A stretch of 64,000 nucleotides of DNA from Desulfofarcimen acetoxidans DSM 771 (GTDB lineage: Bacteria; Bacillota; Desulfotomaculia; Desulfotomaculales; Desulfofarciminaceae): NCBI RefSeq assembly GCF_000024205.1, contig NC_013216.1, positions 2,790,001-2,854,000 of the forward strand, in the 5' to 3' direction. Numbering within the stretch: the stretch's first letter is position 1; every line of letters begins with the position of its first letter. The notes beneath the pieces were generated by a model, which worked only from the letters and a program-made list of their open reading frames with translations, was not told where the DNA came from and made no database searches. A program made the position numbers and the translations under genes. Shown here piece by piece: positions 52,216 to 60,573 of this stretch.

Positions 52216-52248
52216 AAAAGAGTCCCGCCGTAAGAACGGGGCTCTTTT
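52216..52248. terminator. Bidirectional terminator after the SLH protein gene
   Basis: AAAAGAGTCCCG (52216-52227) pairs with CGGGGCTCTTTT (52237-52248) with one T-G pair and a 9-base loop. A/T tracts lie on both sides, so it can stop transcription from either direction. It follows the stop at 52254 by six bases. Confidence 0.8.
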
Positions 52249-52253
52249 ATTAT

Positions 52254-55200
52254 TTATTTACCCATATTTTCCATCATCCTGGCCACCATTGCCGCCGCTT
52301 CGGCGCGGGTGGCGCTGTCACCGGGCGCAAAGAGGTTGCCCGGTTTTCCTTTGATAATACCCTGCTCCACGGCTTCGGCCACATAGCCCCTGGCCCAATC
52401 CGCGACGGCGCCGGCATCGCTGAAGGTCAACGCCTCCGGTCGCAACGTATCGATTTGCTTACCCATGGCTCGCACGATTATTACCGCTATCTCGGCGCGG
52501 TTGATCAGCCGGTCGGCCTGGAAGGTGCCGTCTTCGTAGCCACTTAAAGCACCATTCTCCACTGCGGCGGCAATACTGCCCCCGGCCCAGGGAGGGATAA
52601 CGCCGGAATCTGCGAAATCAAGTCCGGTGGACGAAGGCTGCCATCCCATGGCTTTTACCAGCAACACTGTGAATTCAGCCCTGGTGATATTGTTTTCCGG
52701 CTTAAAGCTGCCATCCGGGTACCCCTTCATAATGCCTTCCCGGTAGAGTTTTGCAATGTCACCGGCAGCCCAGTGCCCCGCAGGCACATCGGGATACGGC
52801 ATCTTCGGGTGGTCGGCTTCCTCCACAGGAACGGACTGTTTACCGGTGGTAAAGCTCCATTGGATTTCTCTGTTGTAGTAGGCAGAGGAACTGGATCCCT
52901 GGCGCTTCACCGCCCCGGAGGGGATATTGACCATGTAATTCACCCCGGGGTCAAAGGCGTCATGAGACAGGCTCAGTTTCTTACCGCTCAAGGTGGCTTT
53001 CACGCCGCCCACTTTGTTTCCGGCGGCGTCTTTGAGGGTAATGCCATCCAGAGAAGTATCGGAAACTGCTTCCACCGTCACGTCGAAGGTTACACTTACC
53101 TCGACGTCCGGAGCAATATCTGCGGCATCCTTCGCCGGAACATACACGTCAACCTCCGGTCGTGAGGAAGAGCTGCCGCCACCGCCGCCTCCTCCCGAGC
53201 CTGTCTCGCTTACCAACAGGCAGGTCAGGATTTTATCTGCCGTTTGCCAGCGCAGCTTCTCTTCCACCTGGCTTCTCAGGCTCTGAAATCCCTGTTTTTC
53301 TTCAGCGGTGGCAGTACCGTTTACCACCTTGGCCTTTAAACTGAAGAAGTCTTCAGGAAAGACCTCCGGCCCAGGCTTGATAACTATGGACCGGCCCGTA
53401 GATTTGTTTGTCACCCTGTAAGTATAAAGATCAGGAGTTGTATAAATGGAATCATTAATTGTTTCGTCAAAAGAATAATTCCCCACACCGGCAATCATTT
53501 TCAGTGTATATTCCGTGCCATCGGAAGGATTATAGGCAATTACTTTGATATACTCCTGCCGGGGAACTTCGTTTGCCCACAATTGATCAAAGGCAACCTG
53601 CATCGCCCGGAAGGCAAAGGATCCGCAGACACAAACCTTTCCGTCTTCTTCTATGCCGACGTCTGAATACGAAATCGAGAGCAGATTGTCACCCTGTTTA
53701 ACCTGAAGGGAACCCAGCACAGCATCATTGGCGCGGGCTGAAATTAAGTGAGAAATATTGTTGTGCGGCAATAAAGAACGCTGCCCTGCCGTGGGATATA
53801 TATATTCTAAACCAGCCAGTACCGACGGGATCTTATTGCTGGTAAGAGTGCCTTCAGAAAGCATAACCGGCATGACAATTAGTGAAGCACCGGGGTGAGC
53901 TGTTTGCCGGTCTTCTACCACTGCCCGTAGTCCTGGTTCACCTACGGCGGCAAAACCATAGTCCACATCTAAAAAACCATGTTTTTCTTTAAGTTTTTGA
54001 CCCAGCGAAGTCAGGTTATGCTTCCAGACTGCCAGTTCCTCAGTTGACGATGTTCCGTGCGCGGCTAACACCACCACTTCCTGAGCGGCTTGCTGACTAA
54101 CTGAAGCGATGCGATCGTTCAGAATGCCAGCCACCAGAATATGATCATCCAGCGCAGGGGTCAATTCAATGACGGCGCTGTGCTGAATCGGCTCCAAACC
54201 CTCCGCGACTGCCTCCTCAGGGGTGATGGAACTGGGTAACCCCAGCATATACTTAATTTCCTCTATATGACCTGAGGCTGAAGCAACGAAAATTGGTACG
54301 GCAATGATGCGTTCCACACCCTGTGCCTCCAGTTTTCGAATAGCTGTAGGAATATCCTTACCCGGAACAGATTCCAGGAAACCGGCTTCTACCGGGAAAG
54401 GGCTTTTTACGTTCTGAACCGCGTCAATGACAGGCTGGTTCCAACTGTCCTGGCCTGAACCATGGGCCAAAACCAGGATACCGGTACTGCCTGACTGAAC
54501 CGTTTCCAGGGTGAACAGCTGCTCCAGGCTATCCCAGCGCAGCTTTTCCACCAACTGGACACGCTTGGCTTGAAACTCTTGCTTTTCCTCCGAAATGGCT
54601 GTTCCCTCTTTGACTTTTTTCTTCAGTTCAAAGAAGTTCTCCGGATATACTTCCGGTTTGACAGTGATGTTGACGGCTTTTCGGTTGAGCTTATCCGTTA
54701 CCTTAAAATTATAGAAACCTGTATTCTGTTCCCGATCCTCCAAACTGAAGTGGCCGCTGCCCGTAATTCTTTCCAGCGCGGCTTCCACTCCGTCGGAATA
54801 AGGACCTTGAACATAGATCCTATCTTGCTCAGGTATTTCACCGGGCCAAAGCTCAGCTAGAGCTGCCTGCATCGCTCGAAAAGCAAAGGATCCACAAACA
54901 CAAAATTTACCGTCCTCCTCCAGCGCCACATCGGTATAGTTGACCGGAGAAAGATCGCCTTCCTTTTTAATCTCCAAGGGCGGCAGAACCACGTCATTCA
55001 CCCTTAACTCAATAAAGCGGGCAATATTTGAATGAGGCATTAAAGCTCTGTTACCGGCATCCGGATAGCGGTAATCTAAGTCAGTCAATAGTGTATGTGG
55101 GATTACCGTGTCGGTAAAGTACCCTTCACTCAACATCACCGGCACCACCAGCACATCCCCCTGGTAAACGGCTTTGTAAACCGAATCACGAACGGAGGGC

Positions 55201-55880
55201 TCGCCCATAAGCGCAAAACCATAGCCGGCATCCTTTAAATTGAGTAAAGCTTTTAGACGGCCGGCCAGAGATTCAAAGGTTTCCTGCCACTTTTGCCGGC
55301 CTTCCCCGGTATCCGGACCGTGCCCCACCAGCACGGCTATTTCCTCGCTTGGATTCTGACTGATGGTCTTCAACCGGTCGGCCAGGATTCCCGCCACCAT
55401 CACATGGTCATCCAGGGCCGGGGTTAGCACAATCTCAGCCCCGGTATCCACCGGCGTCAGATCCTCTTCTTCGATGCCATCCCCGCCTCCGCCGGGGTGC
55501 CCTCCGGCAGGTTCCTCCGCTTCCGGAAGATCAGGTCTCAAGCCCAACACATATTTAATCTCTTCGATATGGTTGGAATAAGAAGAAATAAACAGGGGCA
55601 CGGCAATGATTTTATCAACACCCCTCGCTTCCAAAGCTTCTACCGCGGCATGAATATCCGGCTCGGTAAATTCCAAGAAACCCAACTCCACAGGATAAGG
55701 CAGAGCGATCTCTGCTACCGCCTGCTGAACCGTAGCGTTCCATGAGGCTTCATCGGAGCCGTGGGCCACCACCAGAACACCTATATTTTCTTCCGCGGCC
55801 CCGCAAAACGGGACAACGTAAAACATATCCAAAAGCAGCAGTAAAATCACAGCAAGCCCTTTAATACCGGACCTAAACAT
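52254..55880 (-). CDS. S-layer-anchored protein with two CbiX-like and two FmdE-like units
   Basis: The 1208-residue protein has a signal peptide (1-28, cleavage near CGA-AEE). Two long repeats follow (about 30-450 and 485-900). Each has two CbiX/sirohydrochlorin-cobaltochelatase-like halves (VLVVAHGSDEASWN, IAVPLFISSYSNHIEEIKYV, VLVGHGPD; second copy LVLAHGSGQDSWN, VLAAHGTSS) with the metal-binding His of the HG motif. Each then has an FmdE-like stretch (EEDGKFCVCGSFAFRAMQAA; EEDGKVCVCGSFAFRAMQVA) with paired cysteines. A Gly/Ser linker leads to an Ig-like SbsA domain (about 925-1025) and three SLH domains (1035-1208) that bind cell-wall polymers. Chelatases are normally cytoplasmic, so a surface role in metal or tetrapyrrole binding is inferred. 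It follows the siderophore locus and has a weak Fur box upstream. Confidence 0.8.
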   Translation of the reverse strand: MFRSGIKGLAVILLLLLDMFYVVPFCGAAEENIGVLVVAHGSDEASWNATVQQAVAEIALPYPVELGFLEFTEPDIHAAVEALEARGVDKIIAVPLFISSYSNHIEEIKYVLGLRPDLPEAEEPAGGHPGGGGDGIEEEDLTPVDTGAEIVLTPALDDHVMVAGILADRLKTISQNPSEEIAVLVGHGPDTGEGRQKWQETFESLAGRLKALLNLKDAGYGFALMGEPSVRDSVYKAVYQGDVLVVPVMLSEGYFTDTVIPHTLLTDLDYRYPDAGNRALMPHSNIARFIELRVNDVVLPPLEIKKEGDLSPVNYTDVALEEDGKFCVCGSFAFRAMQAALAELWPGEIPEQDRIYVQGPYSDGVEAALERITGSGHFSLEDREQNTGFYNFKVTDKLNRKAVNITVKPEVYPENFFELKKKVKEGTAISEEKQEFQAKRVQLVEKLRWDSLEQLFTLETVQSGSTGILVLAHGSGQDSWNQPVIDAVQNVKSPFPVEAGFLESVPGKDIPTAIRKLEAQGVERIIAVPIFVASASGHIEEIKYMLGLPSSITPEEAVAEGLEPIQHSAVIELTPALDDHILVAGILNDRIASVSQQAAQEVVVLAAHGTSSTEELAVWKHNLTSLGQKLKEKHGFLDVDYGFAAVGEPGLRAVVEDRQTAHPGASLIVMPVMLSEGTLTSNKIPSVLAGLEYIYPTAGQRSLLPHNNISHLISARANDAVLGSLQVKQGDNLLSISYSDVGIEEDGKVCVCGSFAFRAMQVAFDQLWANEVPRQEYIKVIAYNPSDGTEYTLKMIAGVGNYSFDETINDSIYTTPDLYTYRVTNKSTGRSIVIKPGPEVFPEDFFSLKAKVVNGTATAEEKQGFQSLRSQVEEKLRWQTADKILTCLLVSETGSGGGGGGGSSSSRPEVDVYVPAKDAADIAPDVEVSVTFDVTVEAVSDTSLDGITLKDAAGNKVGGVKATLSGKKLSLSHDAFDPGVNYMVNIPSGAVKRQGSSSSAYYNREIQWSFTTGKQSVPVEEADHPKMPYPDVPAGHWAAGDIAKLYREGIMKGYPDGSFKPENNITRAEFTVLLVKAMGWQPSSTGLDFADSGVIPPWAGGSIAAAVENGALSGYEDGTFQADRLINRAEIAVIIVRAMGKQIDTLRPEALTFSDAGAVADWARGYVAEAVEQGIIKGKPGNLFAPGDSATRAEAAAMVARMMENMGK

Positions 55881-55986
55881 TTCATTCCTCCTCCTAAGTT
55901 AATTAATAATCAAAGCGCTTTAGGCTTGATAAAAAAAACTCCCATTAACGACAGTCCATAAGGGGAAAATGAAAGATCAATACTTA

Positions 55987-56079
55987 TCAACTATCCAAAG
56001 GTTCATCCTGGCCATCATCATGTTCGATTCTTTCCAGGCCAACATCTTTCAAAATTTCGTTTATTAGATCAATTGTCAT
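55987..56079 (-). CDS. 30-residue acidic small ORF upstream of the SLH protein
   Basis: ATG 56079 stands behind a strong AAAGGAGGTG ribosome site and encodes MTIDLINEILKDVGLERIEH and ten more residues, with a very acidic tail. It is 107 bases upstream of the SLH protein start on the same strand. The length and charge suit a small regulatory or leader peptide. I know no family. The ribosome site is the main reason to believe it is translated. Confidence 0.5.
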   Translation of the reverse strand: MTIDLINEILKDVGLERIEHDDGQDEPLDS

Positions 56080-56147
56080 CGTAACACCTCCTTTCTGGAT
56101 CCATAACTCGGATTCCAACTTTGTCTTTTCCTTTCCCTCAGCGCTAA

Positions 56148-56162
56148 TGACTCTCATTCTCA
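56148..56162 (-). promoter_or_regulatory. Weak Fur-like box before the small ORF/SLH gene
   Basis: TGACTCTCATTCTCA matches the Fur consensus at 10 of 14 arm positions and is 69 bases upstream of the small ORF. It is weaker than the other boxes and might be fortuitous. Confidence 0.35.
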
Positions 56163-56263
56163 TTGGCTAGTCATAAAAAATCATTCTAATTAGTGGCTTT
56201 AATTAAATCCATGCTTTTCCACTTAGCAACAGTGGCCCTTTATGCGCCGGGAGTTGCAAGTGC

Positions 56264-56500
56264 GCTCGCACAGATGAAACTGTTATTCAGGTTCTTAAAG
56301 AAGAGGGAAAGAGGCCATCCCCAGAATCAAGAATGTGGGTATACTGTTCAGGCAATACCGGAACTGCGCCGGTGGTGCTGTTTGAATATCAGCCTACACG
56401 GTCAGGTGAGCACGCGAGGCGGCTTCTGGAAGGTTTTCACGGTTTTCTTCAAACCGATGGCTATATCGGGTATGATAAAGTATCGAATGTGATGATTTAA
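56264..56500 (+). pseudogene. IS66-family transposase (TnpC) fragment
   Basis: The frame reads TDETVIQVLKEEGKRPSPES, MWVYCSGNTGTAPVVLFEYQ, PTRSGEHARRLLEGFHGFLQ and TDGYIGYDKV, a continuous piece of the IS66 DDE domain including two catalytic-Asp motifs (ADET and TDGY). Both ends of the gene are missing. Confidence 0.8.
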
Positions 56501-56513
56501 TCCATAACAAAAT

Positions 56514-56554
56514 AGCAGTAAAATGATAATTAAAATCATTATCATTTTACTGCT
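56514..56554. repeat. 16-bp perfect dyad with Fur-like core
   Basis: AGCAGTAAAATGATAA (56514-56529) and its exact complement TTATCATTTTACTGCT (56539-56554) flank a 9-base loop. It could be a terminator-like hairpin; the TGATAA/TTATCA arms also resemble Fur half sites. It sits just after the IS66 remnant and 138 bases before the next gene. Confidence 0.6.
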
Positions 56555-56691
56555 ATCATTATAGACAATCATTTTCTCCTTTGTCAATAGATTAATTGGC
56601 AATAATAACAAAAAAATCTGTTGAATTATATATTATTTTCTTCGATAATTCTTAATTTCACCAATAATACTAATACTGTTATCCCGTAAAT

Positions 56692-57006
56692 ATGGAAATT
56701 TATTTAGAGAATACTCAGGATAAGGATTTATGCAATCTAATTAAATGGGGCCTTGATGAAATAGTCTTTCCATCAACAACTAAACTGGAGCAATTCCTTA
56801 AAAACGAAGGTTTAACAATTCCACCAAGACCTACAAACCGATTAAATCAACTTATACCAGGCCAAGTTAGTAAAATAAGAGCAAGTGATGATGAAGTAAT
56901 AAGTGCTTTTGTATTAGCAATAGAAGCAGCGGTTAATGTTCATGTACGTGGTCTTGTAGTCTCCTTAGTAATTGTACGCCAATATCTGAACCGTGTGGGT
57001 TATTAA
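56692..57006 (+). CDS. DUF3231-like protein, probably truncated
   Basis: The 104-residue product has DKDLCNLIKWGLDEIVFPST, LEQFLKNEGLTIPPRPTNRL and a hydrophobic end. The spacing of the helix and the G-L/I-x-I/L-P-P motif recalls the first half of DUF3231 (spore-coat-related) proteins, which are usually longer and repeated. There is no strong ribosome site, and transposase scraps follow directly, so it is probably an incomplete gene. Family call is tentative. Confidence 0.4.
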   Translation: MEIYLENTQDKDLCNLIKWGLDEIVFPSTTKLEQFLKNEGLTIPPRPTNRLNQLIPGQVSKIRASDDEVISAFVLAIEAAVNVHVRGLVVSLVIVRQYLNRVGY

Positions 57007-57054
57007 TTCGCAACTTTAGCTGCCCTTTTTTCATAAACTGGTGAATTACGCAGG

Positions 57055-57141
57055 ATGCTGGAGTATAAGTTAAAGCTTCATGGCATTAAGCTGATATCAG
57101 TGGATGAACGCGTTACTTCGGGTACTTGTCCAGCTTGTGTA
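57055..57141 (+). pseudogene. IS605-type TnpB C-terminal fragment
   Basis: MLEYKLKLHGIKLISVDERV, TSGTCPAC is the RuvC-III/zinc-finger approach of TnpB (usually VDERYTSGTCPACG). The first Cys pair is present, the second half is lost, and unrelated sequence follows. Confidence 0.65.
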
Positions 57142-57244
57142 GAGTATACCAAGCAAACAGTCTTCTTTAAACTCTTTTTCATAAACTCGCATCTGGATTA
57201 CTCTTCTTGTTATTAGTAAGTATTTCCATTATTACGAGTTTATT

Positions 57245-57451
57245 GACTCCACTAAAAATGATAATACCTTAGAATACCGGGAAGTTCAACGTTTACGTAG
57301 AATTTGGTGTGAAGGTACATTTGGAACATTAAAGCAGCAGCATAACCTTAAAATGACATTTAAGAGGGGTATTGATAATATTCGAGAACAATGCCTCTTA
57401 TCGGCATTGGCAATTAACATAAAAAGAATTATAAAGTCAACAGCCCCTTAA
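57245..57451 (+). pseudogene. IS1182-type transposase C-terminal fragment
   Basis: The frame reads RRIWCEGTFGTLKQQHNLKM, TFKRGIDNIREQCLLSALAI, NIKRIIK and a stop. This is the last catalytic helix (Y/R-x-x-x-EG-x-FG-x-LK) and tail of IS1182-like DDE transposases. The rest is missing. Confidence 0.75.
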
Positions 57452-57463
57452 CGCTAGCGAGTT
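57450..57463 (+). repeat. 14-bp direct repeat flanking the AAA/nuclease pair, left copy
   Basis: AACGCTAGCGAGTT recurs exactly at 59420-59433. The two copies enclose the AAA ATPase and nuclease genes with little else. The left copy overlaps the stop of the IS1182-type fragment. Confidence 0.7.
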
Positions 57464-57485
57464 TGTTTTCCGGTGCTGAAAAGGT

Positions 57486-58085
57486 TTACTTTATTATGCT
57501 AGCAGTGTAATAGTTATTGTGATGACTTTCAATATTTTCAACAATAATATTACAATTAAGCCAAGAGAGTTTCTCTTTTATTTTTCTACCCAAAGTGGTC
57601 AAAATCAGCTTTTGCGGCATTTTTTTTGAGGCAAAGTCTCCCTCCAAAAACAAAACAATTTTTATTTTGTTTTTCTCTGAAGATATATTGTTCGACCTGA
57701 TAAAATTAAAATACTTCTTCAATACGTTGCTATGTGTTTGAAATTGTGGCTGAGAATGTGCACCACACAAACATGCTAATGTCATTGCTACTTTTTTTGG
57801 TATTTCAATATCAAGGCTGTCCCGGTCATCGGTGTCAACCATTGTTGCGGTTGTATCACGTTTGCTATTATTAGCAAAAATTCTCCATCTATTGTCGCTC
57901 TCGTATCCGGCACAATTTTTGACTTCTATTAGCATAAGAGTATCATCCGAATTTAGAATGAAATCTACTCCCTTGCCTCCAGTTAATTTCTTAAAGTAAT
58001 TTTGGTAATATCCAGTATCATCAAATTTATCTACAGTAAGTTTATCGTTAAATTCAAAGACGATGCCACTTTCATCGATCCTCAT
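57486..58085 (-). CDS. Putative PD-(D/E)XK nuclease, partner of the AAA ATPase
   Basis: From ATG 58085 (behind AGAGG; a longer frame to 58139 overlaps the previous gene by 68 bases) the product is 199 residues. It contains KGVDFILNSDDTLMLIEVKN: an Asp, about ten residues, then Glu-x-Lys on a beta strand, the catalytic core of PD-(D/E)XK nucleases. A C-terminal alpha/beta region follows. Its start overlaps the end of the AAA gene by 14 bases, so the two are co-translated. ATPase plus nuclease pairs of this size are typical of phage-defence modules, and the location among transposase scraps agrees. I do not recognise a named system. Confidence 0.6.
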   Translation of the reverse strand: MRIDESGIVFEFNDKLTVDKFDDTGYYQNYFKKLTGGKGVDFILNSDDTLMLIEVKNCAGYESDNRWRIFANNSKRDTTATMVDTDDRDSLDIEIPKKVAMTLACLCGAHSQPQFQTHSNVLKKYFNFIRSNNISSEKNKIKIVLFLEGDFASKKMPQKLILTTLGRKIKEKLSWLNCNIIVENIESHHNNYYTASIIK

Positions 58086-59106
58086 AGAATAACCTCTGTT
58101 CTCTATCATAAAGGTGATCAAATTCTTGCATAATAGCATTATGCTGTAAATCTAACAATGTAGGGCCGGATTCAAAAAAGATACTATCATCTTCCTTATA
58201 AAGGCAAATGAATTTAACATCAATATTATCCAGAGTAAGCTGTTTATACTCGGAAATCATGGAAAAACTCTGCTGTACAAAGTAGTCATGTGTCGCAATA
58301 AAAATTTGGACTCCCATGGTTGCTAGTACTACTAAAGCTTGTACTATCGGTTCTATCATTTTAGGATTCATATTTGTCTCCGGCTCATCCCAAAATAGAA
58401 TTGAGTTATTATTTAAACTTCCAGAAAGGATTAAATATATAATAGTTGAAAGTTTTCGATATCCTTCGGAAAGCAAACCCATCTCAAACTCACCTTGTCC
58501 ATCCACTTTAAGGTAAAACTTCTTACCCCTTTGAATTATGTTTCCATTTATTATTCTATTAAAGCTTTCCAATATTTTATTTTGCTTAGCAGTATTTGCT
58601 CCACGCTTTAACGGCTTATCAAGTAAAAGAGCCAAATCATAATAAGTTTCTTCAAAAGCAATATGGTATTCTTTGTATAATGAAGTAAAATTCTCTGTAG
58701 CCGAGATTATTTCTTTAGGTGGAAAATATATTGGCTCAACTGCTTTTACGAATCTTCTTAAGGTTTGCCCGATATTCACATGCTTTTCTTTATTTGTACT
58801 AAAACTAAATTCAAGTTTAGAATTACTATTTACTGTTATAACTATATCAGAACGATTTCTTCCCTGAATGCGTGTAACTAAACGTCCAATTTTATCATCA
58901 TCAGGTCTAAAAACGCCTTGAAGCTTTGAAACTAAAAGATTTTCATTCTGTTCTTTTGTTAACTCTGACTTGGCTTTGTTAGCCTCACTTATTGATTTGG
59001 TTACCGAATACAACAGTTTTAAAATAGCCGTCTTACCAGTGCTGTTTTCTCCGCTAATAATATTGATATTCTTGGAAAAATCAATATTAAGGGAATTAAA
59101 AAGCAT
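58072..59106 (-). CDS. AAA ATPase (OLD/AAA_21-like, SMC-type)
   Basis: The 344-residue protein opens with a Walker A, NIISGENSTGKTAILKLLYS (residues about 14-33). It has an ABC/SMC-like signature region (GLLSEGYRKLSTIIYLI), Walker B NSILFWDEPETNMNPKMI and a His switch, FIATHDYFVQQSF. This is the ATPase part of OLD-type proteins without the TOPRIM nuclease. The nuclease activity may be supplied by the next gene. ATG 59106 is behind AAGGA. The upstream region to 59400 is AT-rich with no gene. Confidence 0.8.
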   Translation of the reverse strand: MLFNSLNIDFSKNINIISGENSTGKTAILKLLYSVTKSISEANKAKSELTKEQNENLLVSKLQGVFRPDDDKIGRLVTRIQGRNRSDIVITVNSNSKLEFSFSTNKEKHVNIGQTLRRFVKAVEPIYFPPKEIISATENFTSLYKEYHIAFEETYYDLALLLDKPLKRGANTAKQNKILESFNRIINGNIIQRGKKFYLKVDGQGEFEMGLLSEGYRKLSTIIYLILSGSLNNNSILFWDEPETNMNPKMIEPIVQALVVLATMGVQIFIATHDYFVQQSFSMISEYKQLTLDNIDVKFICLYKEDDSIFFESGPTLLDLQHNAIMQEFDHLYDREQRLFYEDR

Positions 59107-59400
59107 AAAATCCTTAAGAAATAATTTGCTAATATAAATTATCTACACCTCTTTCTTGCTAATCAATTATTCCCTAATTGATTATGACACAATCAATTTA
59201 TCCCGTAGTCAAGTCGGAATATCAATAGTATGAATATGGCATTTATCATTTCATCATAGAAGGAAATTATACCTCATTATTTTGTATTCATTTTACATTA
59301 TTAGGTGGAATCTATCAATAGATATTTATTATGTATTCCAAGAGAAATTTATAATAAAAGCAAAACTTATCAAATAAATGTATGTTTTATTATGATATAT

Positions 59401-59436
59401 AAGAACTCGCTAGCTACTAAACGCTAGCGAGTTCTT
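59401..59436. repeat. 14-bp perfect hairpin containing the right copy of the flanking repeat
   Basis: AAGAACTCGCTAGC (59401-59414) pairs exactly with GCTAGCGAGTTCTT (59423-59436) around an 8-base loop. The right arm contains AACGCTAGCGAGTT (59420-59433), identical to 57450-57463. It may be a mobile-element end or a terminator (ATTTTAT follows). The stretch 59437-59736 shows no gene I can support. Confidence 0.65.
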
Positions 59437-59736
59437 ATTTTATCCCTACATATTCCATGTCACACCCGCCTAACTCACAACTAATTACCTAAGTGTAACC
59501 CCCACGGGGGACATTTCTTCGAAATATATTGATTAAAGTTAAGTTTAGCAACAATGCTACAATAAAGAGTCAATAGATGAATATTCGCATTGCCTCTTTG
59601 TATAGTTGGGGACATTGTCAATAAATAAACATATGTTGGGAGTGCCCTATGCATATACCTGTTTGGCGGAGCCACTGTTCCAGTAAGCAGTGAAGCACTT
59701 CAAAAGGTGGTTCTATCTCAGAATATTATTCACAAT

Positions 59737-60030
59737 TTAATAAACTACACTTTTCTTTGCCGCTGGGTAGCGAAAACCTAAGTATTGATGATGCACAGTA
59801 TCAGGCCGATGAGTCATAGCAACCCGTTCTAAAAAGTTTTTAATTTCATCCGGTTTGACACTACAAATCTGAAATTTATTAGTACCACGCCTTTCAGCCA
59901 GATCATTTGCCCAGCGCATACAGGCATCTTTGTAGTCATCAAACATCTTGGCACCGGTAATAGAAGCAACCATCTTTCCTTGAACCTTAAGTTCCGATTT
60001 TTTCTTACCAAATCTTTTACTCATTCCCAA
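59737..60030 (-). pseudogene. Possible tyrosine-recombinase N-terminal fragment
   Basis: The 97-residue frame reads FDDYKDACMRWANDLAERRG ... VKPDEIKNFLERVAMT, a helical pattern like the SAM-like core-binding domain of tyrosine recombinases. It ends without a catalytic domain. Short, from memory, and could be another small phage or plasmid protein. Confidence 0.35.
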
Positions 60031-60222
60031 TAGCCCATATATAAGCTTTCAGGTTTTTGATTGATTACACCAGCGGATTCAGTGCAGCCTTCGCTTACGC
60101 CACGGAAAGCAATAAATTTAATCTTCAATTAACTACCTTGCCATATAAAGTTATTCTTGTAATGTCAAACAAAATAGTTATAAAATGAATTGAAGATTTA
60201 TTGATTAATAGAAGGTGAGCCT

Positions 60223-60406
60223 ATGAATACTTTTTGGGTAAACCCCGGGGGAAATGTTATTGAATTCCTTTTAGCTTGTTTTTTTTGGATCATTATCATT
60301 TTTTACCGGATATAAATTGCGAAAATTAATTCCGCGGGAGCAAAGATTTACAGTTGGTTTTTTTGGAATGGTAATAATTGATTCCCTGTTTTTAGCTTAC
60401 GTTATG
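60223..60406 (+). pseudogene. Small membrane-protein gene, frameshifted and interrupted by IS605
   Basis: ATG 60223 follows GAAGGTG and encodes MNTFWVNPGGNVIEFLLACF, then stops at 60315. In the +1 frame the sequence continues GSLSFFTGYKLRKLIPREQR, FTVGFFGMVIIDSLFLAYVM up to the IS605 edge at 60406. A shift in the run of eight T near 60279-60286 would join them. Beyond the element, 62130-62141 (GTT AAA GAT TAA) restores an end, giving a protein of about 64 residues with two membrane helices. Function unknown. Confidence 0.55.
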
Positions 60407-60573
60407 GTGAACTACCCCCGCCTACGTTCCACTAAGAAGCGGGGGCTTCCAAAGGAACATCAACGAGCGTTTCCTGATTCATCAGCCACGGCCTACCGTT
60501 ACAAAGAGCAATAGGTCTTACACGGCCTCCAGCAGGCATGATTTCGGGCGGTCCCCGCCCTACAACTATATAT
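60407..60573 (-). ncRNA. Presumed omega (reRNA) guide region of TnpB
   Basis: In TnpB systems the guide RNA is read through the 3' end of tnpB and the right end of the element, with the guide itself copied from flanking DNA. Here that would be the minus strand from inside tnpB to about 60407, ending in the CCCCCGC/GCGGGGG hairpin, with the guide taken from bases just below 60407. Placement is from family knowledge, not from a motif search. Confidence 0.4.

Noticed and set aside
59481-59675. 64-codon minus-strand ORF
   Set aside because: No ribosome site, no recognisable motif, and it lies in AT-rich debris with short CCCCCACGGGGG-type symmetry; not supported as a gene.
60317-60514. 65-codon plus-strand ORF as a gene of its own
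   Set aside because: Its first 30 codons belong to the frameshifted small membrane-protein gene and the rest is the right end of the IS605 element.
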